A DNA stretch of 64,000 bases from Symbiodinium natans (GCA_905221605.1 CAJNDS010000091.1:586283-650282), one strand, 5' to 3'. Counted from the stretch's first letter, positions 1-12,285 are shown. The notes: generated from the sequence alone by a model not told the origin. Program-made: numbers and translations.

Positions 1-935
1 TGAATACACACATACAGTGTTCTCATTCAGCTACTAAGGGACATTCCAACTTTCTAGTGTGTGTGTGAATACACAAGGATTAAACCCTAAACCCTAAACC
101 CTGAACCCTGAACCCTACACCCTAAACCCTAAACCCATCATGCTCCAAGTTGTGGAGGCGTTCACTGTAACTCTAAACTCTGATCAAGGATCGTCGAGGC
201 AAGCTCGCAAGCCTTTTGCCAGAGGCCCACCTTCTGGCAAAGACCCATCCTCGGCTAAGGGAAGGCTTATTTATAGGGTTGAGGGGTTTAGGGGTTAGGG
301 GTTTAGGGGCTTAGGGGTTTAGGGGTTTAGGTTTAGGGTTTAGGGTTTAGGGTTCAGGGGTTAAGAGAATGCAGGGACCGGGGGGGGGGGGGGGGGAGGG
401 GGAGGGCAGGGGGGGTTGCTGCAGGCCCGCAACGACATGGGTTCAATGCTTCTGTTTAGGGCCTACTTGGCTTCTAGGCCCGGAGTCCATTTGGCGGGTC
501 ATAGCAGAGGTTTGTTCAAGAACTCCTATCGACAAAGATCAGCAGCTTGGCACGGTGCCTTGATACCTGGTTGCACTTGATTCGTACGCTATGGACAAGC
601 TGTCGTGCTGTCTCTCTCTCTCTCTCCCCCCTAGCTGGCTTCAGGGTTTCTGGGTTTAGGGTTTAGGGTTTATAGGGTTTAGGGTCCCGACTACATGTAC
701 TCACATCAGTGTTCACAGTTTCGCGGTGTGAGCTCCCAGCATAGGATCAGCTCTAACCCGAAAACCCCCAAGCCTAACCTTAAGACCCGAAAGCCCTAAA
801 GCCTAGAACCCTAAAGCCCTCAAACCCGAAATCCTAAAATCCTGAAAGGCCTGAATCCAGTCATGGCTCACTGCTGTGTACATGAAGACGCTCGGGCCGT
901 CATCCATGACCTGATCTTGTGTCGTCTAGGCTTTA

Positions 936-1045
936 GGGTCTAGGGTCTAGGGTCTAGGGTCTAGGGTCTAGGGTCTAGGGTTTAGGGTTTAGGGTTAAGG
1001 GTTTAGGGTTTAGGGTTTAGGGTTTAGGGTTTAGGGTTTAGGGTT
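936..1045 (+). repeat. Telomere-like tract, TTTAGGG type
   Basis: Tandem heptamers begin as TCTAGGG units and become uniform TTTAGGG. A CCCTAAA tract in the opposite sense follows at 1191-1275. Both are interstitial, not a chromosome end, because unique DNA follows. Confidence 0.9.
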
Positions 1046-1291
1046 GTACTGCATAGCTCGCTATCGAACCGTAAACCCTCAACGTTAAAACAGGCATAGG
1101 GAGGCTTCCGAAAGTGGGAGGTCCCTTCCTGATTCCTGTTCAGGGAACTACTATATTCCGGGGTATTAAGGGGCAACCCCGTTTCTCTGTAACCCTAAAC
1201 CCTAAACCCTAAGCCCTAAACCCTAAACCCTAAACCCTAAACCCTGAACCCTGAACCCTGGACCCTGAACCCTAAGCCTTCAGCATCCTAC

Positions 1292-1367
1292 CGAGGAGCA
1301 TCTCTGTCCGCGGACCACGCGGCAAGCGAGGCAAGTGCAAGGTCCCATTGGCCGGGCGAGACGCGAC
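1292..1367 (-). CDS. Candidate internal exon, unknown gene
   Basis: A GC-rich block between a CCCTAAA tract and a TTTAGGG-type tract. On the minus strand it starts after CCAGAG|G and stops at a GT donor (G|GTAGG). The open frame includes ASRPANGTLHLPRLPRGPRT, 25 codons plus one base. The plus strand also has AG|G and GT at its edges, so the strand is not certain. Confidence 0.33.
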
Positions 1368-2500
1368 CTCTGGCATGGCTTAGCATAGCCCCACGCCTCT
1401 AAGGGGTTTAGGGTCTAGGGGTCTAGGGGTCTAGGGGTTTAGGGGTTAGTCTCGGTGTTTAGAGGTTTAGGGGTTTTAGAACAAGTAGCCAAGTAACCAT
1501 GGGGGTACCCTTGTTTTCATTGCTTCTAGCGAGTGTCAAGTAGAAGCAGCCCAAGTAGACCCCTGACCTTGCTAGCCAACAACCCTGAACTCAACACCCG
1601 AACCCTAAACCCTAAACCCTAAACCCTAAACCCTAAACCCTAAACCCTAAACCCTAAACCCTAAACCCTATAAATTGCAGGATTGGCAGCTTATGGCCGA
1701 ACAAAGTCGGCGCTCATCGAAGGGGGCAGTCGGCTGAGGCTCTTCTGCCAGCAGCTGCTGTGCCCTTTGCCACTTTGCGGCCATTGCTTGGGGTGCAGGA
1801 TGTAGGGGGTGTAGCCTGATATATACATTGACTCCTAAAGCATAAGGTGGGAATACAACATACGCTTAATATGCAAGTACATATAACGATATGTACATAA
1901 AACGACAAGTACTGGCTTTAGATGTCCAGGCAGTTTCAGCGGTTCAAGGTTTAGGGGTTGAGGGTTTTTAACGGTTTAGGGGTTGAGGTCTCGAATTTCG
2001 GTTGGCTGCGGCAGCCAATTCTTGAGCAGCAGGCTGCAGCAAGACTCATATTGAGCTTCCCAAAAAAAGGTTACCCAAAATCTCGGAAAAAATACTATAG
2101 ACCTTACCGTTGGACTCCCACAAAGGGCAGCCCTACTTTCGAACAAACATCTCTAAAGCCTCACAATACCCAATCGAAACAAACAAGGGGCAATGTTAAC
2201 CCTCAACCCTATTCGGAAGCAAACAACCTGTAGAATCCTTTAAAGGGTATATGTAGGGCCCCACCACAGTGATTCCTTTTAGGGTTCTAGACCCAAGAAA
2301 AGCCGGGCCCTTTCTTGTTAAACGGAAAAGGGGCTGATAGGGGAACCTGAACCCTAAAAAGGGGAATAAGGGCCTACTTCTGGGTCCTAAGGTTGAGGGT
2401 TGAAGGGGCTAAAGTTTACCCGACTACGAGCCCCCCCCAAACCCAAAAGTAGGAGCCCGTTGAGCTTTGCTAGGAGACCCTGCACCCAAACCCTACGGAC

Positions 2501-2590
2501 CCATGGACCTATATAGTATGTACTTGGGCCTTTTCGGGGTTCCTATATGGCAGCTTTAGGGCCCAAGTATACGTCACATAGATACATGGA
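2501..2590. mobile_element. Short TIR element, CCATGTACCT family
   Basis: About 90 bp with CCATGGACCTATA at one end and the inverse-type end TACATGG at the other, around a core with GTACTTGGGCC and GGGCCCAAGTAT. Related copies lie at 43899-43990 and 52291-52404. No coding capacity, so MITE-like. Confidence 0.5.
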
Positions 2591-3181
2591 TCCTTAGGGA
2601 AAGCACAGACATGTTCTACTTGACTTAAAAACGCCGAAACCAAACCCCTAGTTGAATCATAGCGATAGCACCCCGGACCATGCCCCCTCGGCCCTAAATC
2701 CTAAACCCCCCGCCTCTAACCCCTGACCCCAGTTAGAACCTTATAGGCCTTTCGCCCATGGCTGCGGCCAAGTGACTTGGCATCTTTCAGCCTTCCCCCC
2801 AAAAGGGTTTAGGGTTTAGGGTTTAGGGTTTGGGGTTTGGGGTTTAGGGTTTAGGGTTTAGTAGATGAAAGAGTGATTGTTTTTATGTGTGTGTGGGTGG
2901 GGGGGGGTGGGTACTTGCCGGGTGCAGGTAGGGTTTAGGGCTTCGGGTCTAGGATTAGGCCTGTAGAGACCAGGCTGTACGGCTTACGATATAAGAGTCA
3001 AGGGCTGAACTGGCATCGAGTTGGTGGAAAGCAGAGGGATTTCGTGGGGGCTTCTCCCCCAAAGATGGCCTGGAGATTCTAGAAAAACTCTTACCAAATC
3101 TCCAGTCTCGCACCTCAATGATGTACGCCTAAGCCCCAAGGCCCAAGAAGAAGACTTCTCAGGCTCCGTGGTTGTGGCCCC

Positions 3182-3266
3182 AAACCCTAAACCCTAAACC
3201 CTAAACCCTAAACCCTAAACCCTAAACCCTAAACCCTAAGCCCTACTGTAAACCCTAAACCCTACC
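3182..3266 (-). repeat. Telomere-like tract, CCCTAAA type
   Basis: About ten heptamers of CCCTAAA in near-perfect tandem, followed by degenerate units to about 3480. Confidence 0.9.
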
Positions 3267-3477
3267 AAGGGCTTTCGGAGTTTGGGGCTTCGCATGGTCC
3301 TTTGGGTGTACGGCTGAGATAGCTTAAATGGAAACTCTGTAGACCCCCAGACCCTCAAACCCCCCAAGAAAGCCTCAACCCTGAAACCCTTAGCCCTAAA
3401 CCCCAAACCCTAAACACCCCAACCCTAAACCCTCCTCAACTTCAGAGCCTTAACCCTAAACCCCACACCCTAAACAC

Positions 3478-3543
3478 CCTGGCCTCTCCGGCTCGCCAGG
3501 GCTGTGCTTGGCTCTGCAAAGCCAAAGCTGGCCCCGCAGCCAC
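3478..3543 (-). CDS. Candidate internal exon, unknown gene
   Basis: A GC-rich core bounded by CCCTAAA-type units on the left and TTTAGGG units on the right. On the minus strand it has acceptor TTGAG|GTG, a GT donor running straight into GTGTTTAGGG, and 22 open codons including AAGPALALQSQAQPWRAGEA. Both edges are phase 0. Function unknown. Confidence 0.4.
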
Positions 3544-4200
3544 CTCAAGGACGGGCTCTCAGGGATTTCAGGGTTTAGGGTTTAGGGTTTAGGGCTTAGG
3601 GTTTAGGGTTTAGGGCTTAGGGTTTAGGGTTTAGGGCTTAGGGTTTAAGGCTTAGGGTTGAGGTTTTAAGGCTTATAGGGTTGAGGGTATGAGCTGCAGG
3701 CTTTCGGGTTTATAGGGGTGTAGGGTGTTAGGGGTTCAGGGTTCACGGGGTTTAGGGGTTGAGGAGTCCATTCTTGAAAATAGGGTCCCCGAAAAATTTG
3801 GGTGGTCTTGTATTTTGCACCCTGACAGGGACCAGAATTGACCATAAAGTGTTAGGGGGTTAGGAGTTCAGGGGTTAGGTGTTTAGGGTGTAGGGGTTTA
3901 GGAGATTAGGGTTAGGGGTTTGGCGTTTAGGGGGTTAGGGCTTAGGCGTGTAGGGTTTAGGGGTTGGTTTAGGGGTTTAAGTTTCGGCCAACGAGCCTAG
4001 ACGGTTCAGGGTTGAGGGTTCTAAAGGTTAAGGTTCAGAGGTTAGGGTTTAGCCCTGGGCAGTCAGGCGATTTTGGCTTCTAGAGCTGGATTTAGGCTCG
4101 GTTTAAAGTAGGGTCCTTTGGCTCGCGTCTCAGACTCAGTCTCAATCTCAATCTGAATCTAGTCTGAATCTCAGTCGGCCTCCGTCTCCGTCTCAGGGCC

Positions 4201-4412
4201 AGTCTCCCTCTCTGCCTCTCTCTCTCTCGCTCTCGCTCTCGCTCTCGCTCTCGCTCTCGCTCACGCTCTCTCGTTCTCGCTCACGCTCTCGCTCGTGCTC
4301 TTTCTCTCTCTCTCTCGCTCTCTCGCTCTCTCGCTCTCGCGCTCTCTCGCTCTCTCGCTCTCGCGCTCTCTCGCTCTCTCGCTCTCTCGCTCTCGCGCTC
4401 TCGCGCTCTACA
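4201..4412. repeat. CT/GA microsatellite
   Basis: CTCTCG and CTCTCT units in tandem for about 210 bp. The long Ser/Arg/Glu frames on both strands come from this repeat. Confidence 0.95.
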
Positions 4413-4776
4413 GGGTTGTTAAAACACCACAACTGCTGCTAAAAAAACAGACGCCCAAACCACCCCTAAAGCCCAAAAAAACCGAGCCAGGATGCTCCAG
4501 AAAGGCGTCGATCTCCGTGGCGCCCGCCGGGTATGGGTGGCCCAACAACTCCAGCAGCTTCTTGCGCTCCTCGAAAAAAATTTCGGAGCCTCCCTCCCAA
4601 AAACCCAAGCCCTCAACCGTAAAGAATAGGACTTACATCCTGCCTAAGACCCCTAAACCCTAAACCCTAGTCTCTAAACCCTAAACCCTAAACCCTAAAC
4701 CCTCAACCCTCCGCAAAGCTGGCTTGGTGAAGAGCAAAGGCTTGGCCTCTGAGCAAATGTGGATGATGGAGGTTAA

Positions 4777-4861
4777 CTTAGTTGCTGAGTTCATAGGCCC
4801 CAAAAAAGTCTACACTTTCAGTTCTATAGGTGAGTATAGTGTCCCACATTCAGCTACTAAG
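4777..4861. mobile_element. Short TIR element, CTTAGTTGCTGA family
   Basis: It starts CTTAGTTGCTGAGTTCATAG and ends CATTCAGCTACTAAG, so the ends are inverted copies of CTTAGTwGCTGAAT. The interior has the family mark TACACTTTCAGTTCTATAG. Other copies: 30150-30259, 44161-44269, a truncated one ending at 42691, and an end fragment in bases 1-40. Confidence 0.75.
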
Positions 4862-6173
4862 TGAGAGTGTGAGCAGGTGAGTCAAGAGGGCACGTCAGGT
4901 CAGTGAAGCTCTGAAGGCGAAGAGCAGCAGAGCATGTGCACATTCCAGCGGGTCCATTTCTTAGCGCGCCATTCAGTAGCTGTGTACCGAAAACACCGTC
5001 TAAACAGGGTTGTTGGCCTGTTATGGGAGTACCTAAACCCTATACCCTAAATCTCCTACCTCTGGGGCACGTGAAAAAAAGGCCCAAAGACCAATCCAAA
5101 ACCCTTTGGGCTTTAGGTTTAGGGTTGCGGGTATGTAGGGCTTAGCGGCTTAGGGTTTCGGGCTTAGGGTTGAGGGCATGCAGGGTTAGGCTTTATAGGG
5201 GGCTTAGGGCCCCAGGCTGGCCACCTGGTTTCTGTGGAGCTGGCTCGGGAGGAGGGGAGGCACCTCTTTCGGTTTTGGGGTTCAGGATTTAGGGTTTAGG
5301 GCTAGTCAGGGTTGAAGATGTTGACCCGAAGCCCTAAGCCCCTGAACAAGCTCAAAACGGCGGTTTGGGGTGTAGGGTTTAGGGTTCAGGGGCAATGTCT
5401 CTGGTGCACTCTAGCAACCAGGTCCATGGCAGCCCTGCGAAAGGACACACACACACACACACACACATCGACACCATACGCGCTACAAACGAGGTCTAGT
5501 TCACAGGGCCGCTAGTCCCCAAGCAAAGCCTTCTTAAGCACAAATGGAGCCTGAATAACCCTAAACCCTATAAACCCTAAACCCTAAACCCCTAACATCA
5601 ACTCGAACCCCTTCCCCTCCCCCTCCCCCTTCCCCCCGTCCCCCCAAAAAAGGAAGAAAGCTCCCGAGCCATGCAAGATGCGGCTGGTCCTTGACAGTCA
5701 GCAAGGCTGTGTCCCGGAGATGCACCCGATGTCCTCCGGTTTAGGGCTTAGGGCTTTTTGGCTGTTGCAGGTTTAAGGGTTTAGAGTTTAGGGTTCAGGG
5801 TTTAGGGCTTAGGGTTTAGGGGGTTTAGGGTTGAGATGTTCCCCCGTATACTAACAATCCTTAATCGGGATCATAATAGGGGGTACCAGGTTGAGGGGCA
5901 CGTACTGTATGTGTTGTACCTCCTTAGCAATATCGATGTGATGTTATTGGTTTTGGTGTTGCTGCTGCTGAGGCTCTGCCTATACGTATCTACTGTGCGT
6001 TTTCCAACGGAGTGCAAACACGTTCTTGAAAAGCGCAGCCCTTTCACCAGTTACATCACAAAAGCCACGCCGCGAGTTGCGCAAGCAAAAAACACTAAAC
6101 CCCAAACCCCAAATGCCCAACCCTAAATTGAGGGGATATCGTTTTTCTTGCGCCAGGGGGGGGGGGGGGGGGT

Positions 6174-6243
6174 TCCGTCCGGGTCCAGGTCTGGGTCCAG
6201 GTCCGGGTCCAGGTCCGGGTCCAGGTCCGCGTCCAGGTCCGAT
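6174..6243. repeat. 12-bp minisatellite GGTCCAGGTCCG
   Basis: About six units of GGGTCCAGGTCC-type sequence preceded by a run of G. A related GGTCCG array lies at 10966-11095. Confidence 0.85.
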
Positions 6244-6717
6244 ATCCAGACGGACGACTGTTTAGAAACCTTACCCTAGGATAAGGCTGCTCAGCTCGCA
6301 AAACTGCATGACCGCAAGAATTGACCGCAACTGGACACTTGGGTTGGGGATTTAGGGTTTAGGGCCTCTGGGGTTCAGGGTTTCGCGGTGTTCCAGCTGG
6401 AGCCAACCCCCCCTACCAAGAGAAGCAAGAGGCAGCAGAGCTTTGAAAAAACTGGTCCAGACAGTTGCGGAGAAGCTTATGTAAGGATTATCGGCAAGTT
6501 ATGGAGAAGCTTGGATTCGGTGTTGAGTTCAGGTTTTTAGGGTCTGCAGACATGCAAGACCGCAACTGGACACCCTGCAGGCTGTTAGGAAGCTGGCTTC
6601 CCTCAGAAGCTCCGGGTAACCTGAAGGTGTTGAGCTCAGCTGCTCAGCTCGACGGAGTAGTTCGACACCATCCTTGCCAGACGTCAACCCTAAACCCACT
6701 CCCAAAGGGTTTAGGGT

Positions 6718-6810
6718 CTACTTGAAGGTTCATGGATAGTTCTAAGTAGGGTTATAAGTACCCTAAGGATTTAAGAATAGTTACCACATTCAACCCATGA
6801 ACCTCCAAGT
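6718..6810. mobile_element. Short TIR element, CTACTTGGAGGTTCATGG family
   Basis: Left end CTACTTGAAGGTTCATGG and right end CCATGAACCTCCAAGT are inverted copies. The core carries the family mark GGGTTATAAGTACCC. At least six relatives occur in the window. Confidence 0.7.
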
Positions 6811-6978
6811 TTAGTAGGGTATTGGGTTTAGGAGCTGCCGGGTACGGGTGTTGCCCGAATTCAGTCTGGCGACAAGCAAGAGGAGGCCGATCGAAAGTCG
6901 ACTCACCCGTGCGGGTGTTATGCCAAGCTACTAAATCTGGGCAGGAACCTTGGCTGAGTTGCAAAAACCTGATATCGC

Positions 6979-7860
6979 ATGCTGAGACTACATAAAAGCT
7001 TTGTTTCTCAACAACTCTCAATGCGAATTCACACCGAGACGCGGGACACCACTGCGCGCCAGCCATTCTGGGCCGGAACGCCATGCCACCGCTGCATCAT
7101 GCCAACTATGGCTGCTTTCGCGTCGGCTGGCAAGGCCTTTGCAAATGGGACACAAGACATGTTTGATTTGCCTTTTTCCCCACCTTCGGTGCATGGAGCC
7201 AACCCCAGAGTGTCCCTGGAGTGCGTGTGTTCTGAATCTGGGGAGACAGTGTTGGGCTCTGATGCGCTGGAGAGGTGTGGTGGGTCGGGCAGTTCTCCTA
7301 TTGGTCTGGTGCAGCTGTGGCCGGTGATGTGAGTGAGCTGCAGTTGTGGGGCCATATGAAGGCTGTGTGTTGACCAGCCTGTCGCAGCCCGAACCGACAG
7401 GTGGCTGTGGGAGTGTGTGGGTGGATCTGTGAATGGATTTGAGCCAGGCTCTGTACAGTCGCCTGGACTCTGCTCGAGTCGAAGCTCGTCGGTGTGATCT
7501 TCGGAGTCGTGCAGCGGAGCTGCGAAGTCGTCTGTGGTACTGTGCTTTTGTTCTGGGGTGTTGGTGCTCTGAAGTAGGATGAGAGGTGGGTGCGGTGTGT
7601 GGCGTGGGCACTTCGTCGCCGAAAGGCACATGCAGCAAACCTTCAAAGTGTTTAGAACGAACAAAACTGTGAGGTGTGTATATACATGAGGAATGCAGAT
7701 GGCTCAGCGCACCCGGCTCACCTATGGGAGGTGTGCAACCATGCAACAAGCTTCTTTCCTTCCACTCACCCGAATTCTGCTCAGCAGAAGTCTCGAAAAA
7801 CTGAGATCGTCGAGGCTCTCCTGTGAGAGTCGGGCTGTGAGGGGCTCGCCTGCCATCACT
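6979..7860. other. Unique island with overlapping open frames
   Basis: This block has no telomeric tracts and frames of 100-240 codons open on both strands. The minus frame at 7029-7664 (211 codons) has a plausible stretch (ALPADAKAAIVGMMQRWHGV), but the overlapping frames show no clear winner and I recognise no domain. It may be a decayed gene or retroelement. Confidence 0.3.
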
Positions 7861-8002
7861 TCAGGACCTCACCGAGAGGGCTGGCCGAGACCGTCCCGCA
7901 GTAATGTGAAACTTCTTCTTCACCCAATGCTCCCAGTCCTGGTCTGACCACTTGCTGATGTCTCCCCCCCCAGAGTGCCTCTGGAGCACCCAACCCCAGT
8001 TG
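7861..8002 (-). pseudogene. Coding remnant, possibly of a retroelement
   Basis: A minus-strand frame ending in TGA at 7861-7863 reads DISKWSDQDWEHWVKKKF near its end, with many Trp and Lys and no repeat character. It looks like real protein sequence but has no start here and is flanked by unrelated frames. The family is not recognised; the retroelement origin is a guess. Confidence 0.3.
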
Positions 8003-9589
8003 CAAGCACGTACTAAGAAAGCATATTTGAATCAATGTGTCTTTATTTGAGCATCTTATTTGCGTTCTTTCTATTAACGAGGATCAAGGTGGGGATGTTC
8101 GAAGTAAAATATTTTTTCTGTCGCCATACTGCTGACCAGCGACATTCAAGTCCGCTTGGCCTCTGGCTGGGCAGTGTCGCGCTCCTTGTCAGATAAAACT
8201 ATAGATCTACAGCGCACGATTTCGCAAGGTGCGGTTTCCCAAAAGTTTTACGACTTTGGTTTGTCTAGAAATCCACTGCAAGCAGGTGTCACGGGCTCGG
8301 TTGGGCTCTGCTCCTGCTGCCAGTTCTTCCACTATCGATCAGATGGGTTGGTTACGCGGGCAGACACGCTGGTATCCTTAAACCCTAAACCCTAAATCTC
8401 AGGCTCTGTGGTCTTCCCAGGGACCCAGAATGCGGCTGAAGGAAATTGCCAGGGCTAAGGCTAAGGGCCGCCCATGTACTAAGCTACCAGGGGTTCAGAG
8501 CAGGCCCTTATTGGGCTTAAGGTTTAGGGTTGTAGGCATACTAGAGTTCAGAGTAGGCCCTTGTTCGCTGGGGTTAGGTTCAGGTTCCCTTGCAAGCCAA
8601 AAAGGGCACCCTTTCTTGGGTCCTCGACCCTAAACCCTACTCGTAGGGTCTTGGCTAAACCTTAGGCTAAGCCTTCGTTCCCTACAACCCAGGTTCGTTC
8701 TCTGCGATAGGTTTTCTCCTTTTTGGAGAGGTGGTGTGGGGTGTAGGGGTTGAGGGTTTTGGGTTTAGGTTTTAGGGGTGTGGGCTTTAGGGGGGGGAGG
8801 GGGGGTTGCGTGGGGCGGGGTGGGGTGTGGGTGGTGGCTCGGAGTTCAGGGTTTAGGGTTTAGGGTTTAGGGCTTAGGTTCCTTGTTGTAAGCGACTCGA
8901 GGGAGAGGGTCGCTGTCAATCCCATCTATTTTTTGGGTCCTCCCGGGCTTATTTTCCTACAGTCTGTAGTAGGTATGGCTGCTTCGGCAGGACAGTAGCT
9001 CTCTTGTCCCTGCTTGTCCGGGTGGCTGATTGTCGTTGTGACAAGTAAGCTGCCCCCTCACCTCCCCGAACCAAGTGAGACATGCGCGCGCATGCGTAAT
9101 CTCCGGCTCAGGCCTTGCGGTTTCCTTTAGTGCGGAACCTGCTCAATGCAATACAACAATGGTCAGGTTGGTAAGTGTTGACTGCCACGCCTTCGGCATG
9201 GCGTGGTGCAGAGCAGTAGCGCCGAGGGGCTGCAAAACTTGAGACGAAAAAAACGTCTGCGCAAGCAGTGGCAGTGGGCAGCGCTGCAACACTCTAGGAC
9301 GTCTATGGGGTCGTAAGGTTAAGGGTTTGGGCCGTCTGCTAAATGCATCAATGTGGCGAAGAAGCCACTCACGTGGCCACAAGCAGAACTCGGCCCTTTG
9401 AGACAAAACGTACGCGAAAGCAACTCGGCAACGTACATGTCTCAACTTGATGAGAAGAGCTGACATCGAAGGTGTTATGACACGGACAGGGAATTATATT
9501 GTCCCGGGTACACATATCAAACAGGAAACAGTCCCAGCGAGACCACGACCTCACGAGCTCGATTCACACATTATACCTCGAAAGGTCCG

Positions 9590-9725
9590 ATTCAGCAGGA
9601 CAATCTGCCTCGCACAGCCACGGTGTCACTCAATACAATGGAACAATCCGCTTCGCACAGCCACGGTTTACCTCGATCCCGCAGGAAAGATCGCCTTGCA
9701 CAGCCACGGTTTACCTCGATTCAAT
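9590..9725. repeat. Degenerate tandem repeat of about 43-54 bp, three units
   Basis: The block GCACAGCCACGGT recurs three times with intervening TTACCTCGAT-type sequence. Long frames here are products of the repeat. Confidence 0.65.
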
Positions 9726-9727
9726 AG

Positions 9728-10390
9728 GTCTTTTAGGACTTTTAAGGATTTTGGGGATTCTAGGATTTTTCGGGATTTAAGGGTTTTGAGATTCTAAGGA
9801 TTTGAGGGGTTTTAGGCATTTTTAGGGCATTTTGTGGTTTTAAAGGCTTTCGGGGATTTCAGGAATTTTAAGGTTTTAAGGCATTTTAGGGACTTTAGGG
9901 ATTTTAAGGGTTTTCGGGATTTTAGGGATTGTAGGAGCTTTAGGGATTTTCAGGATGTTCAGGGTTTTAGGGGCTTTAGGGATTTTATTAGGGGATTTAG
10001 GGGCTTTAGGGATTTTAGGGGCTTTAGGGTTTTTGAGGGCTTTAGGGCTTTTAGAGATTTCTGGGATTTAGAGGTCTTAGGGATTTTAGGGGTTTTAGGT
10101 CTTCCAGGGATTTTAGGGATTGTTGGGATTTTCGGGATTTTAAGGAGTTCAGGGGTTTTAAAAGATTTTAGGGGTTTTCGGGCTTTTTGGGAATTTTAGT
10201 GTTTTTGAGGATGTTAGGGCTTTTGGGCCACTTTTTGACGCTTAGGGATTTTAGGATTTTAGAGATTTTAGAGATTTCATGATGGCTGATAGGGAAAAAA
10301 GAGATTGTAGGGATTGTAAGGTGCTTTAGGGGCTCCAGGGATGCAGAGGGTTTTAGGGATTTGAAGGCGTTTAGGAAATTCAGGGATTTT
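9728..10390. repeat. GGATTTTAG-like minisatellite
   Basis: About 660 bp of degenerate 9- to 12-base units (GGGATTTTAGG, GGGCTTTAGG). It may be a derivative of TTTAGGG that expanded separately. The 121-codon plus frame rich in Gly/Phe/Arg is translated repeat. Confidence 0.85.
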
Positions 10391-10403
10391 AGGAAGTACC
10401 TAA

Positions 10404-10700
10404 CCCCCCCCCCCCCCCCCCCCCCCCGATTTAGACAATTTAGATAATTTAGGTAGTTTTTGGGCCCTCCTAAATAAGTCAAATGATCTAAATTATCTGA
10501 ATCCTCTCCCGATTTAGATAATTTAGATAACTTTGATAATTTAGGTAGTTTGGGGCTCCACCCGGGGCCCCCCAAACTATCTAGATTATTCAAATTACTC
10601 AAATTATCTAGATTATCTAAATCCCCCCCCATTTAGATAATTTAGGTAGTTGTTGGGTCCTCCTAAATGATTCAAATTATCTAAATTATCTAAAGCCTCC
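10404..10700. repeat. C homopolymer and ATTTAGATAATTTAG repeats
   Basis: A run of 24 C is followed by several copies of ATTTAGATAATTTAG and its inverse, separated by short G or C runs. The copies face each other and could fold into hairpins. Confidence 0.7.
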
Positions 10701-10754
10701 TGTTTTGGATCCCCCAGAGAGAAACGCCACATAGTACATAAAGGTGCCTGCCTC

Positions 10755-10945
10755 ATACATATATATATATATATACATCTATCTCTATCTCTCTCGATAT
10801 TTATACATGTAATATATAATATAATATCGTATAATATAATATAATATAGTACAGTATAATATACTATGATATAATACAATAGAATACAATATAATATAAT
10901 ATAACATAATATAGTCTAATATCATGTAACATAACATAATATTTT
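10755..10945. repeat. AT-rich simple sequence
   Basis: TATATA followed by ATAATATAATATA-type units. No gene. Confidence 0.9.
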
Positions 10946-10965
10946 TATAGGTTCAATTCCGCGTC

Positions 10966-11103
10966 CGAGTGAAGGTCCAGGTCCGGGTCCGGGTGCGGGT
11001 CCGGGTCCGGGTCCGGGTCCGTGTCCGTGTCCGGGCGGGGGTCCGGGTCCGGGTCTGGGTCCGGGTCGCCGGGTCCGGGTCCGGGGGGGGGGGGGGGGGG
11101 GGG
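10966..11103. repeat. GGTCCG hexamer array and G run
   Basis: About 18 units of GGGTCC(G) ending in a run of G. Same repeat class as 6174-6243. Confidence 0.85.
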
Positions 11104-12046
11104 CGGGGGTACGGACGTTGAGGCGCGAGAAAAGCGATATAGTGAAAATTGACCTTTCTGCGCAACCCCAAACCCTAAACCCTAAACCCTAAACCCTGAA
11201 CCCTGAACCCTGAACCCACCCTAAACTCTAAACATCATTACGCAGCCTGCACAGGTCACTCTCCAAACCTGCCATAAAATCAAGGTGAGCCTTCGTTGAG
11301 GGCACAAAGCCCTCAAAAGTCTAAACCCCGAAGCCCTATATTTTATATATAAATAAAAATAAATAAATAAAAATATATATATATATATATATTCCCCAAG
11401 CCGCAAAACCTCACAATACATAAGGCATTCAAAAGTTCTTCACCATGAAATCCCTGGGCCCCAAGTAGAAGCCCTTGACAGGCGCAACCCACTAAACCCT
11501 GGGAGTGCTTCGGCACTCTCAAGACCCTTCTAACCCTTCCAACCCTTCAAACCCTGAACCCTTCCAACCCTGAACCACAAACCCTTCTAACCCCCACAGC
11601 TGGTGAATTGAGGGTTCCGGGTGTAGGGCTTTGATGGTTCTAAGAATGTTGCAGTTGTTTTTGCTTTGCGAGTTCTGGCATTTCAGGGTTGACGGCGTTC
11701 ATAGGGCTTGTAGGGTTCAGGGTTGCGGGCTTTGGATGCGTGCTTAGTCCCTGTTGCATGGAACCCTACGTCGCACCCGCGAAGGGTTTAGGGGTTAAGA
11801 GTTTAGGGTGCAGAGTCCGCGCTGAGCTTCGTAGACCCTTGAGGGACTACCCTAAATCCTAAACCCTAAACCCTAAACCCTAAACCCTGAACCCTGAACC
11901 CTAAACCTGCTAAATGCAGATCAAGAATGCGCCTTCAAGCCCTCGAGCTGACCCAGACCTTCTAAAAACCCGAAAACCCTAAAGGCCCCCCCCAAAGTCC
12001 ACAAACCCTGAACACCCTAAGCCCTAAACCCCAAAAGCCCTCAAAA

Positions 12047-12115
12047 GCCCCTAACCCTAAACCCTAAACCCTAAACCCTAAACCCTAAACCCTAAACCCT
12101 AAACCCTAAACCCTG
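12047..12115 (-). repeat. Telomere-like tract, CCCTAAA type
   Basis: Nine near-perfect units. It faces a TTTAGGG tract at 12221-12285 across a 105-bp GC-rich core that contains a candidate exon. Confidence 0.9.
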
Positions 12116-12121
12116 TGTAAC

Positions 12122-12181
12122 AAAGCTCAGGGAGGCGCCCGCCAACCCTCGCGCCAGTTGAACAACTTTGGCCGAGGGCGC
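12122..12181 (-). CDS. Candidate internal exon, unknown gene
   Basis: Minus strand, acceptor CTTCAG|GCG and a GT donor (TTT|GTTACA). One frame gives APSAKVVQLARGLAGASLSF. A second frame, in phase with the exon at 13258-13338, gives PKLFNWREGWRAP and would use a GA donor. Both are plausible, so the frame is unsettled, but the splice context and the telomeric tracts on both sides match exons of the PPR gene. Confidence 0.42.
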
Positions 12182-12220
12182 CTGAAGCAGCAAAGCCCTA
12201 CTTGAAGGGCTTAGTCCAAA

Positions 12221-12285
12221 ACGGTTTAGGGTTTAGGGTTTAGGGTTTAGGGTTTAGGGTTTAGGGTTTAGGGTTTAGGGTTTAC
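12221..12285 (+). repeat. Telomere-like tract, TTTAGGG type
   Basis: Nine TTTAGGG units, opposite in sense to the tract ending at 12115. Confidence 0.9.

Larger units (their letters stand above)
1..12121. other. Repeat-dense segment without an assembled gene
   Basis: The segment holds short CCCTAAA and TTTAGGG tracts alternating with unique spacers of 100-900 bp, several short inverted-repeat elements, microsatellites and two GC-rich blocks that read as minus-strand exons (listed separately). The open frames seen here are short and mostly translate repeats. About 6830-8370 is the longest stretch free of telomeric tracts. No complete gene can be supported. Confidence 0.6.

Noticed and set aside
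4193-4663. Ser/Arg/Glu-rich frames on both strands
   Set aside because: Products of the CT/GA microsatellite.
9834-10632. Gly/Phe/Arg frame (plus) and Asn/Leu frame (minus)
   Set aside because: Translated GGATTTTAG and ATTTAGATAATT repeats.
10948-10975. tRNA-like TpsiC arm (GGTTCAATTCC)
   Set aside because: No matching acceptor, D or anticodon stem upstream; the region is AT-repeat followed by GGTCCG repeat.
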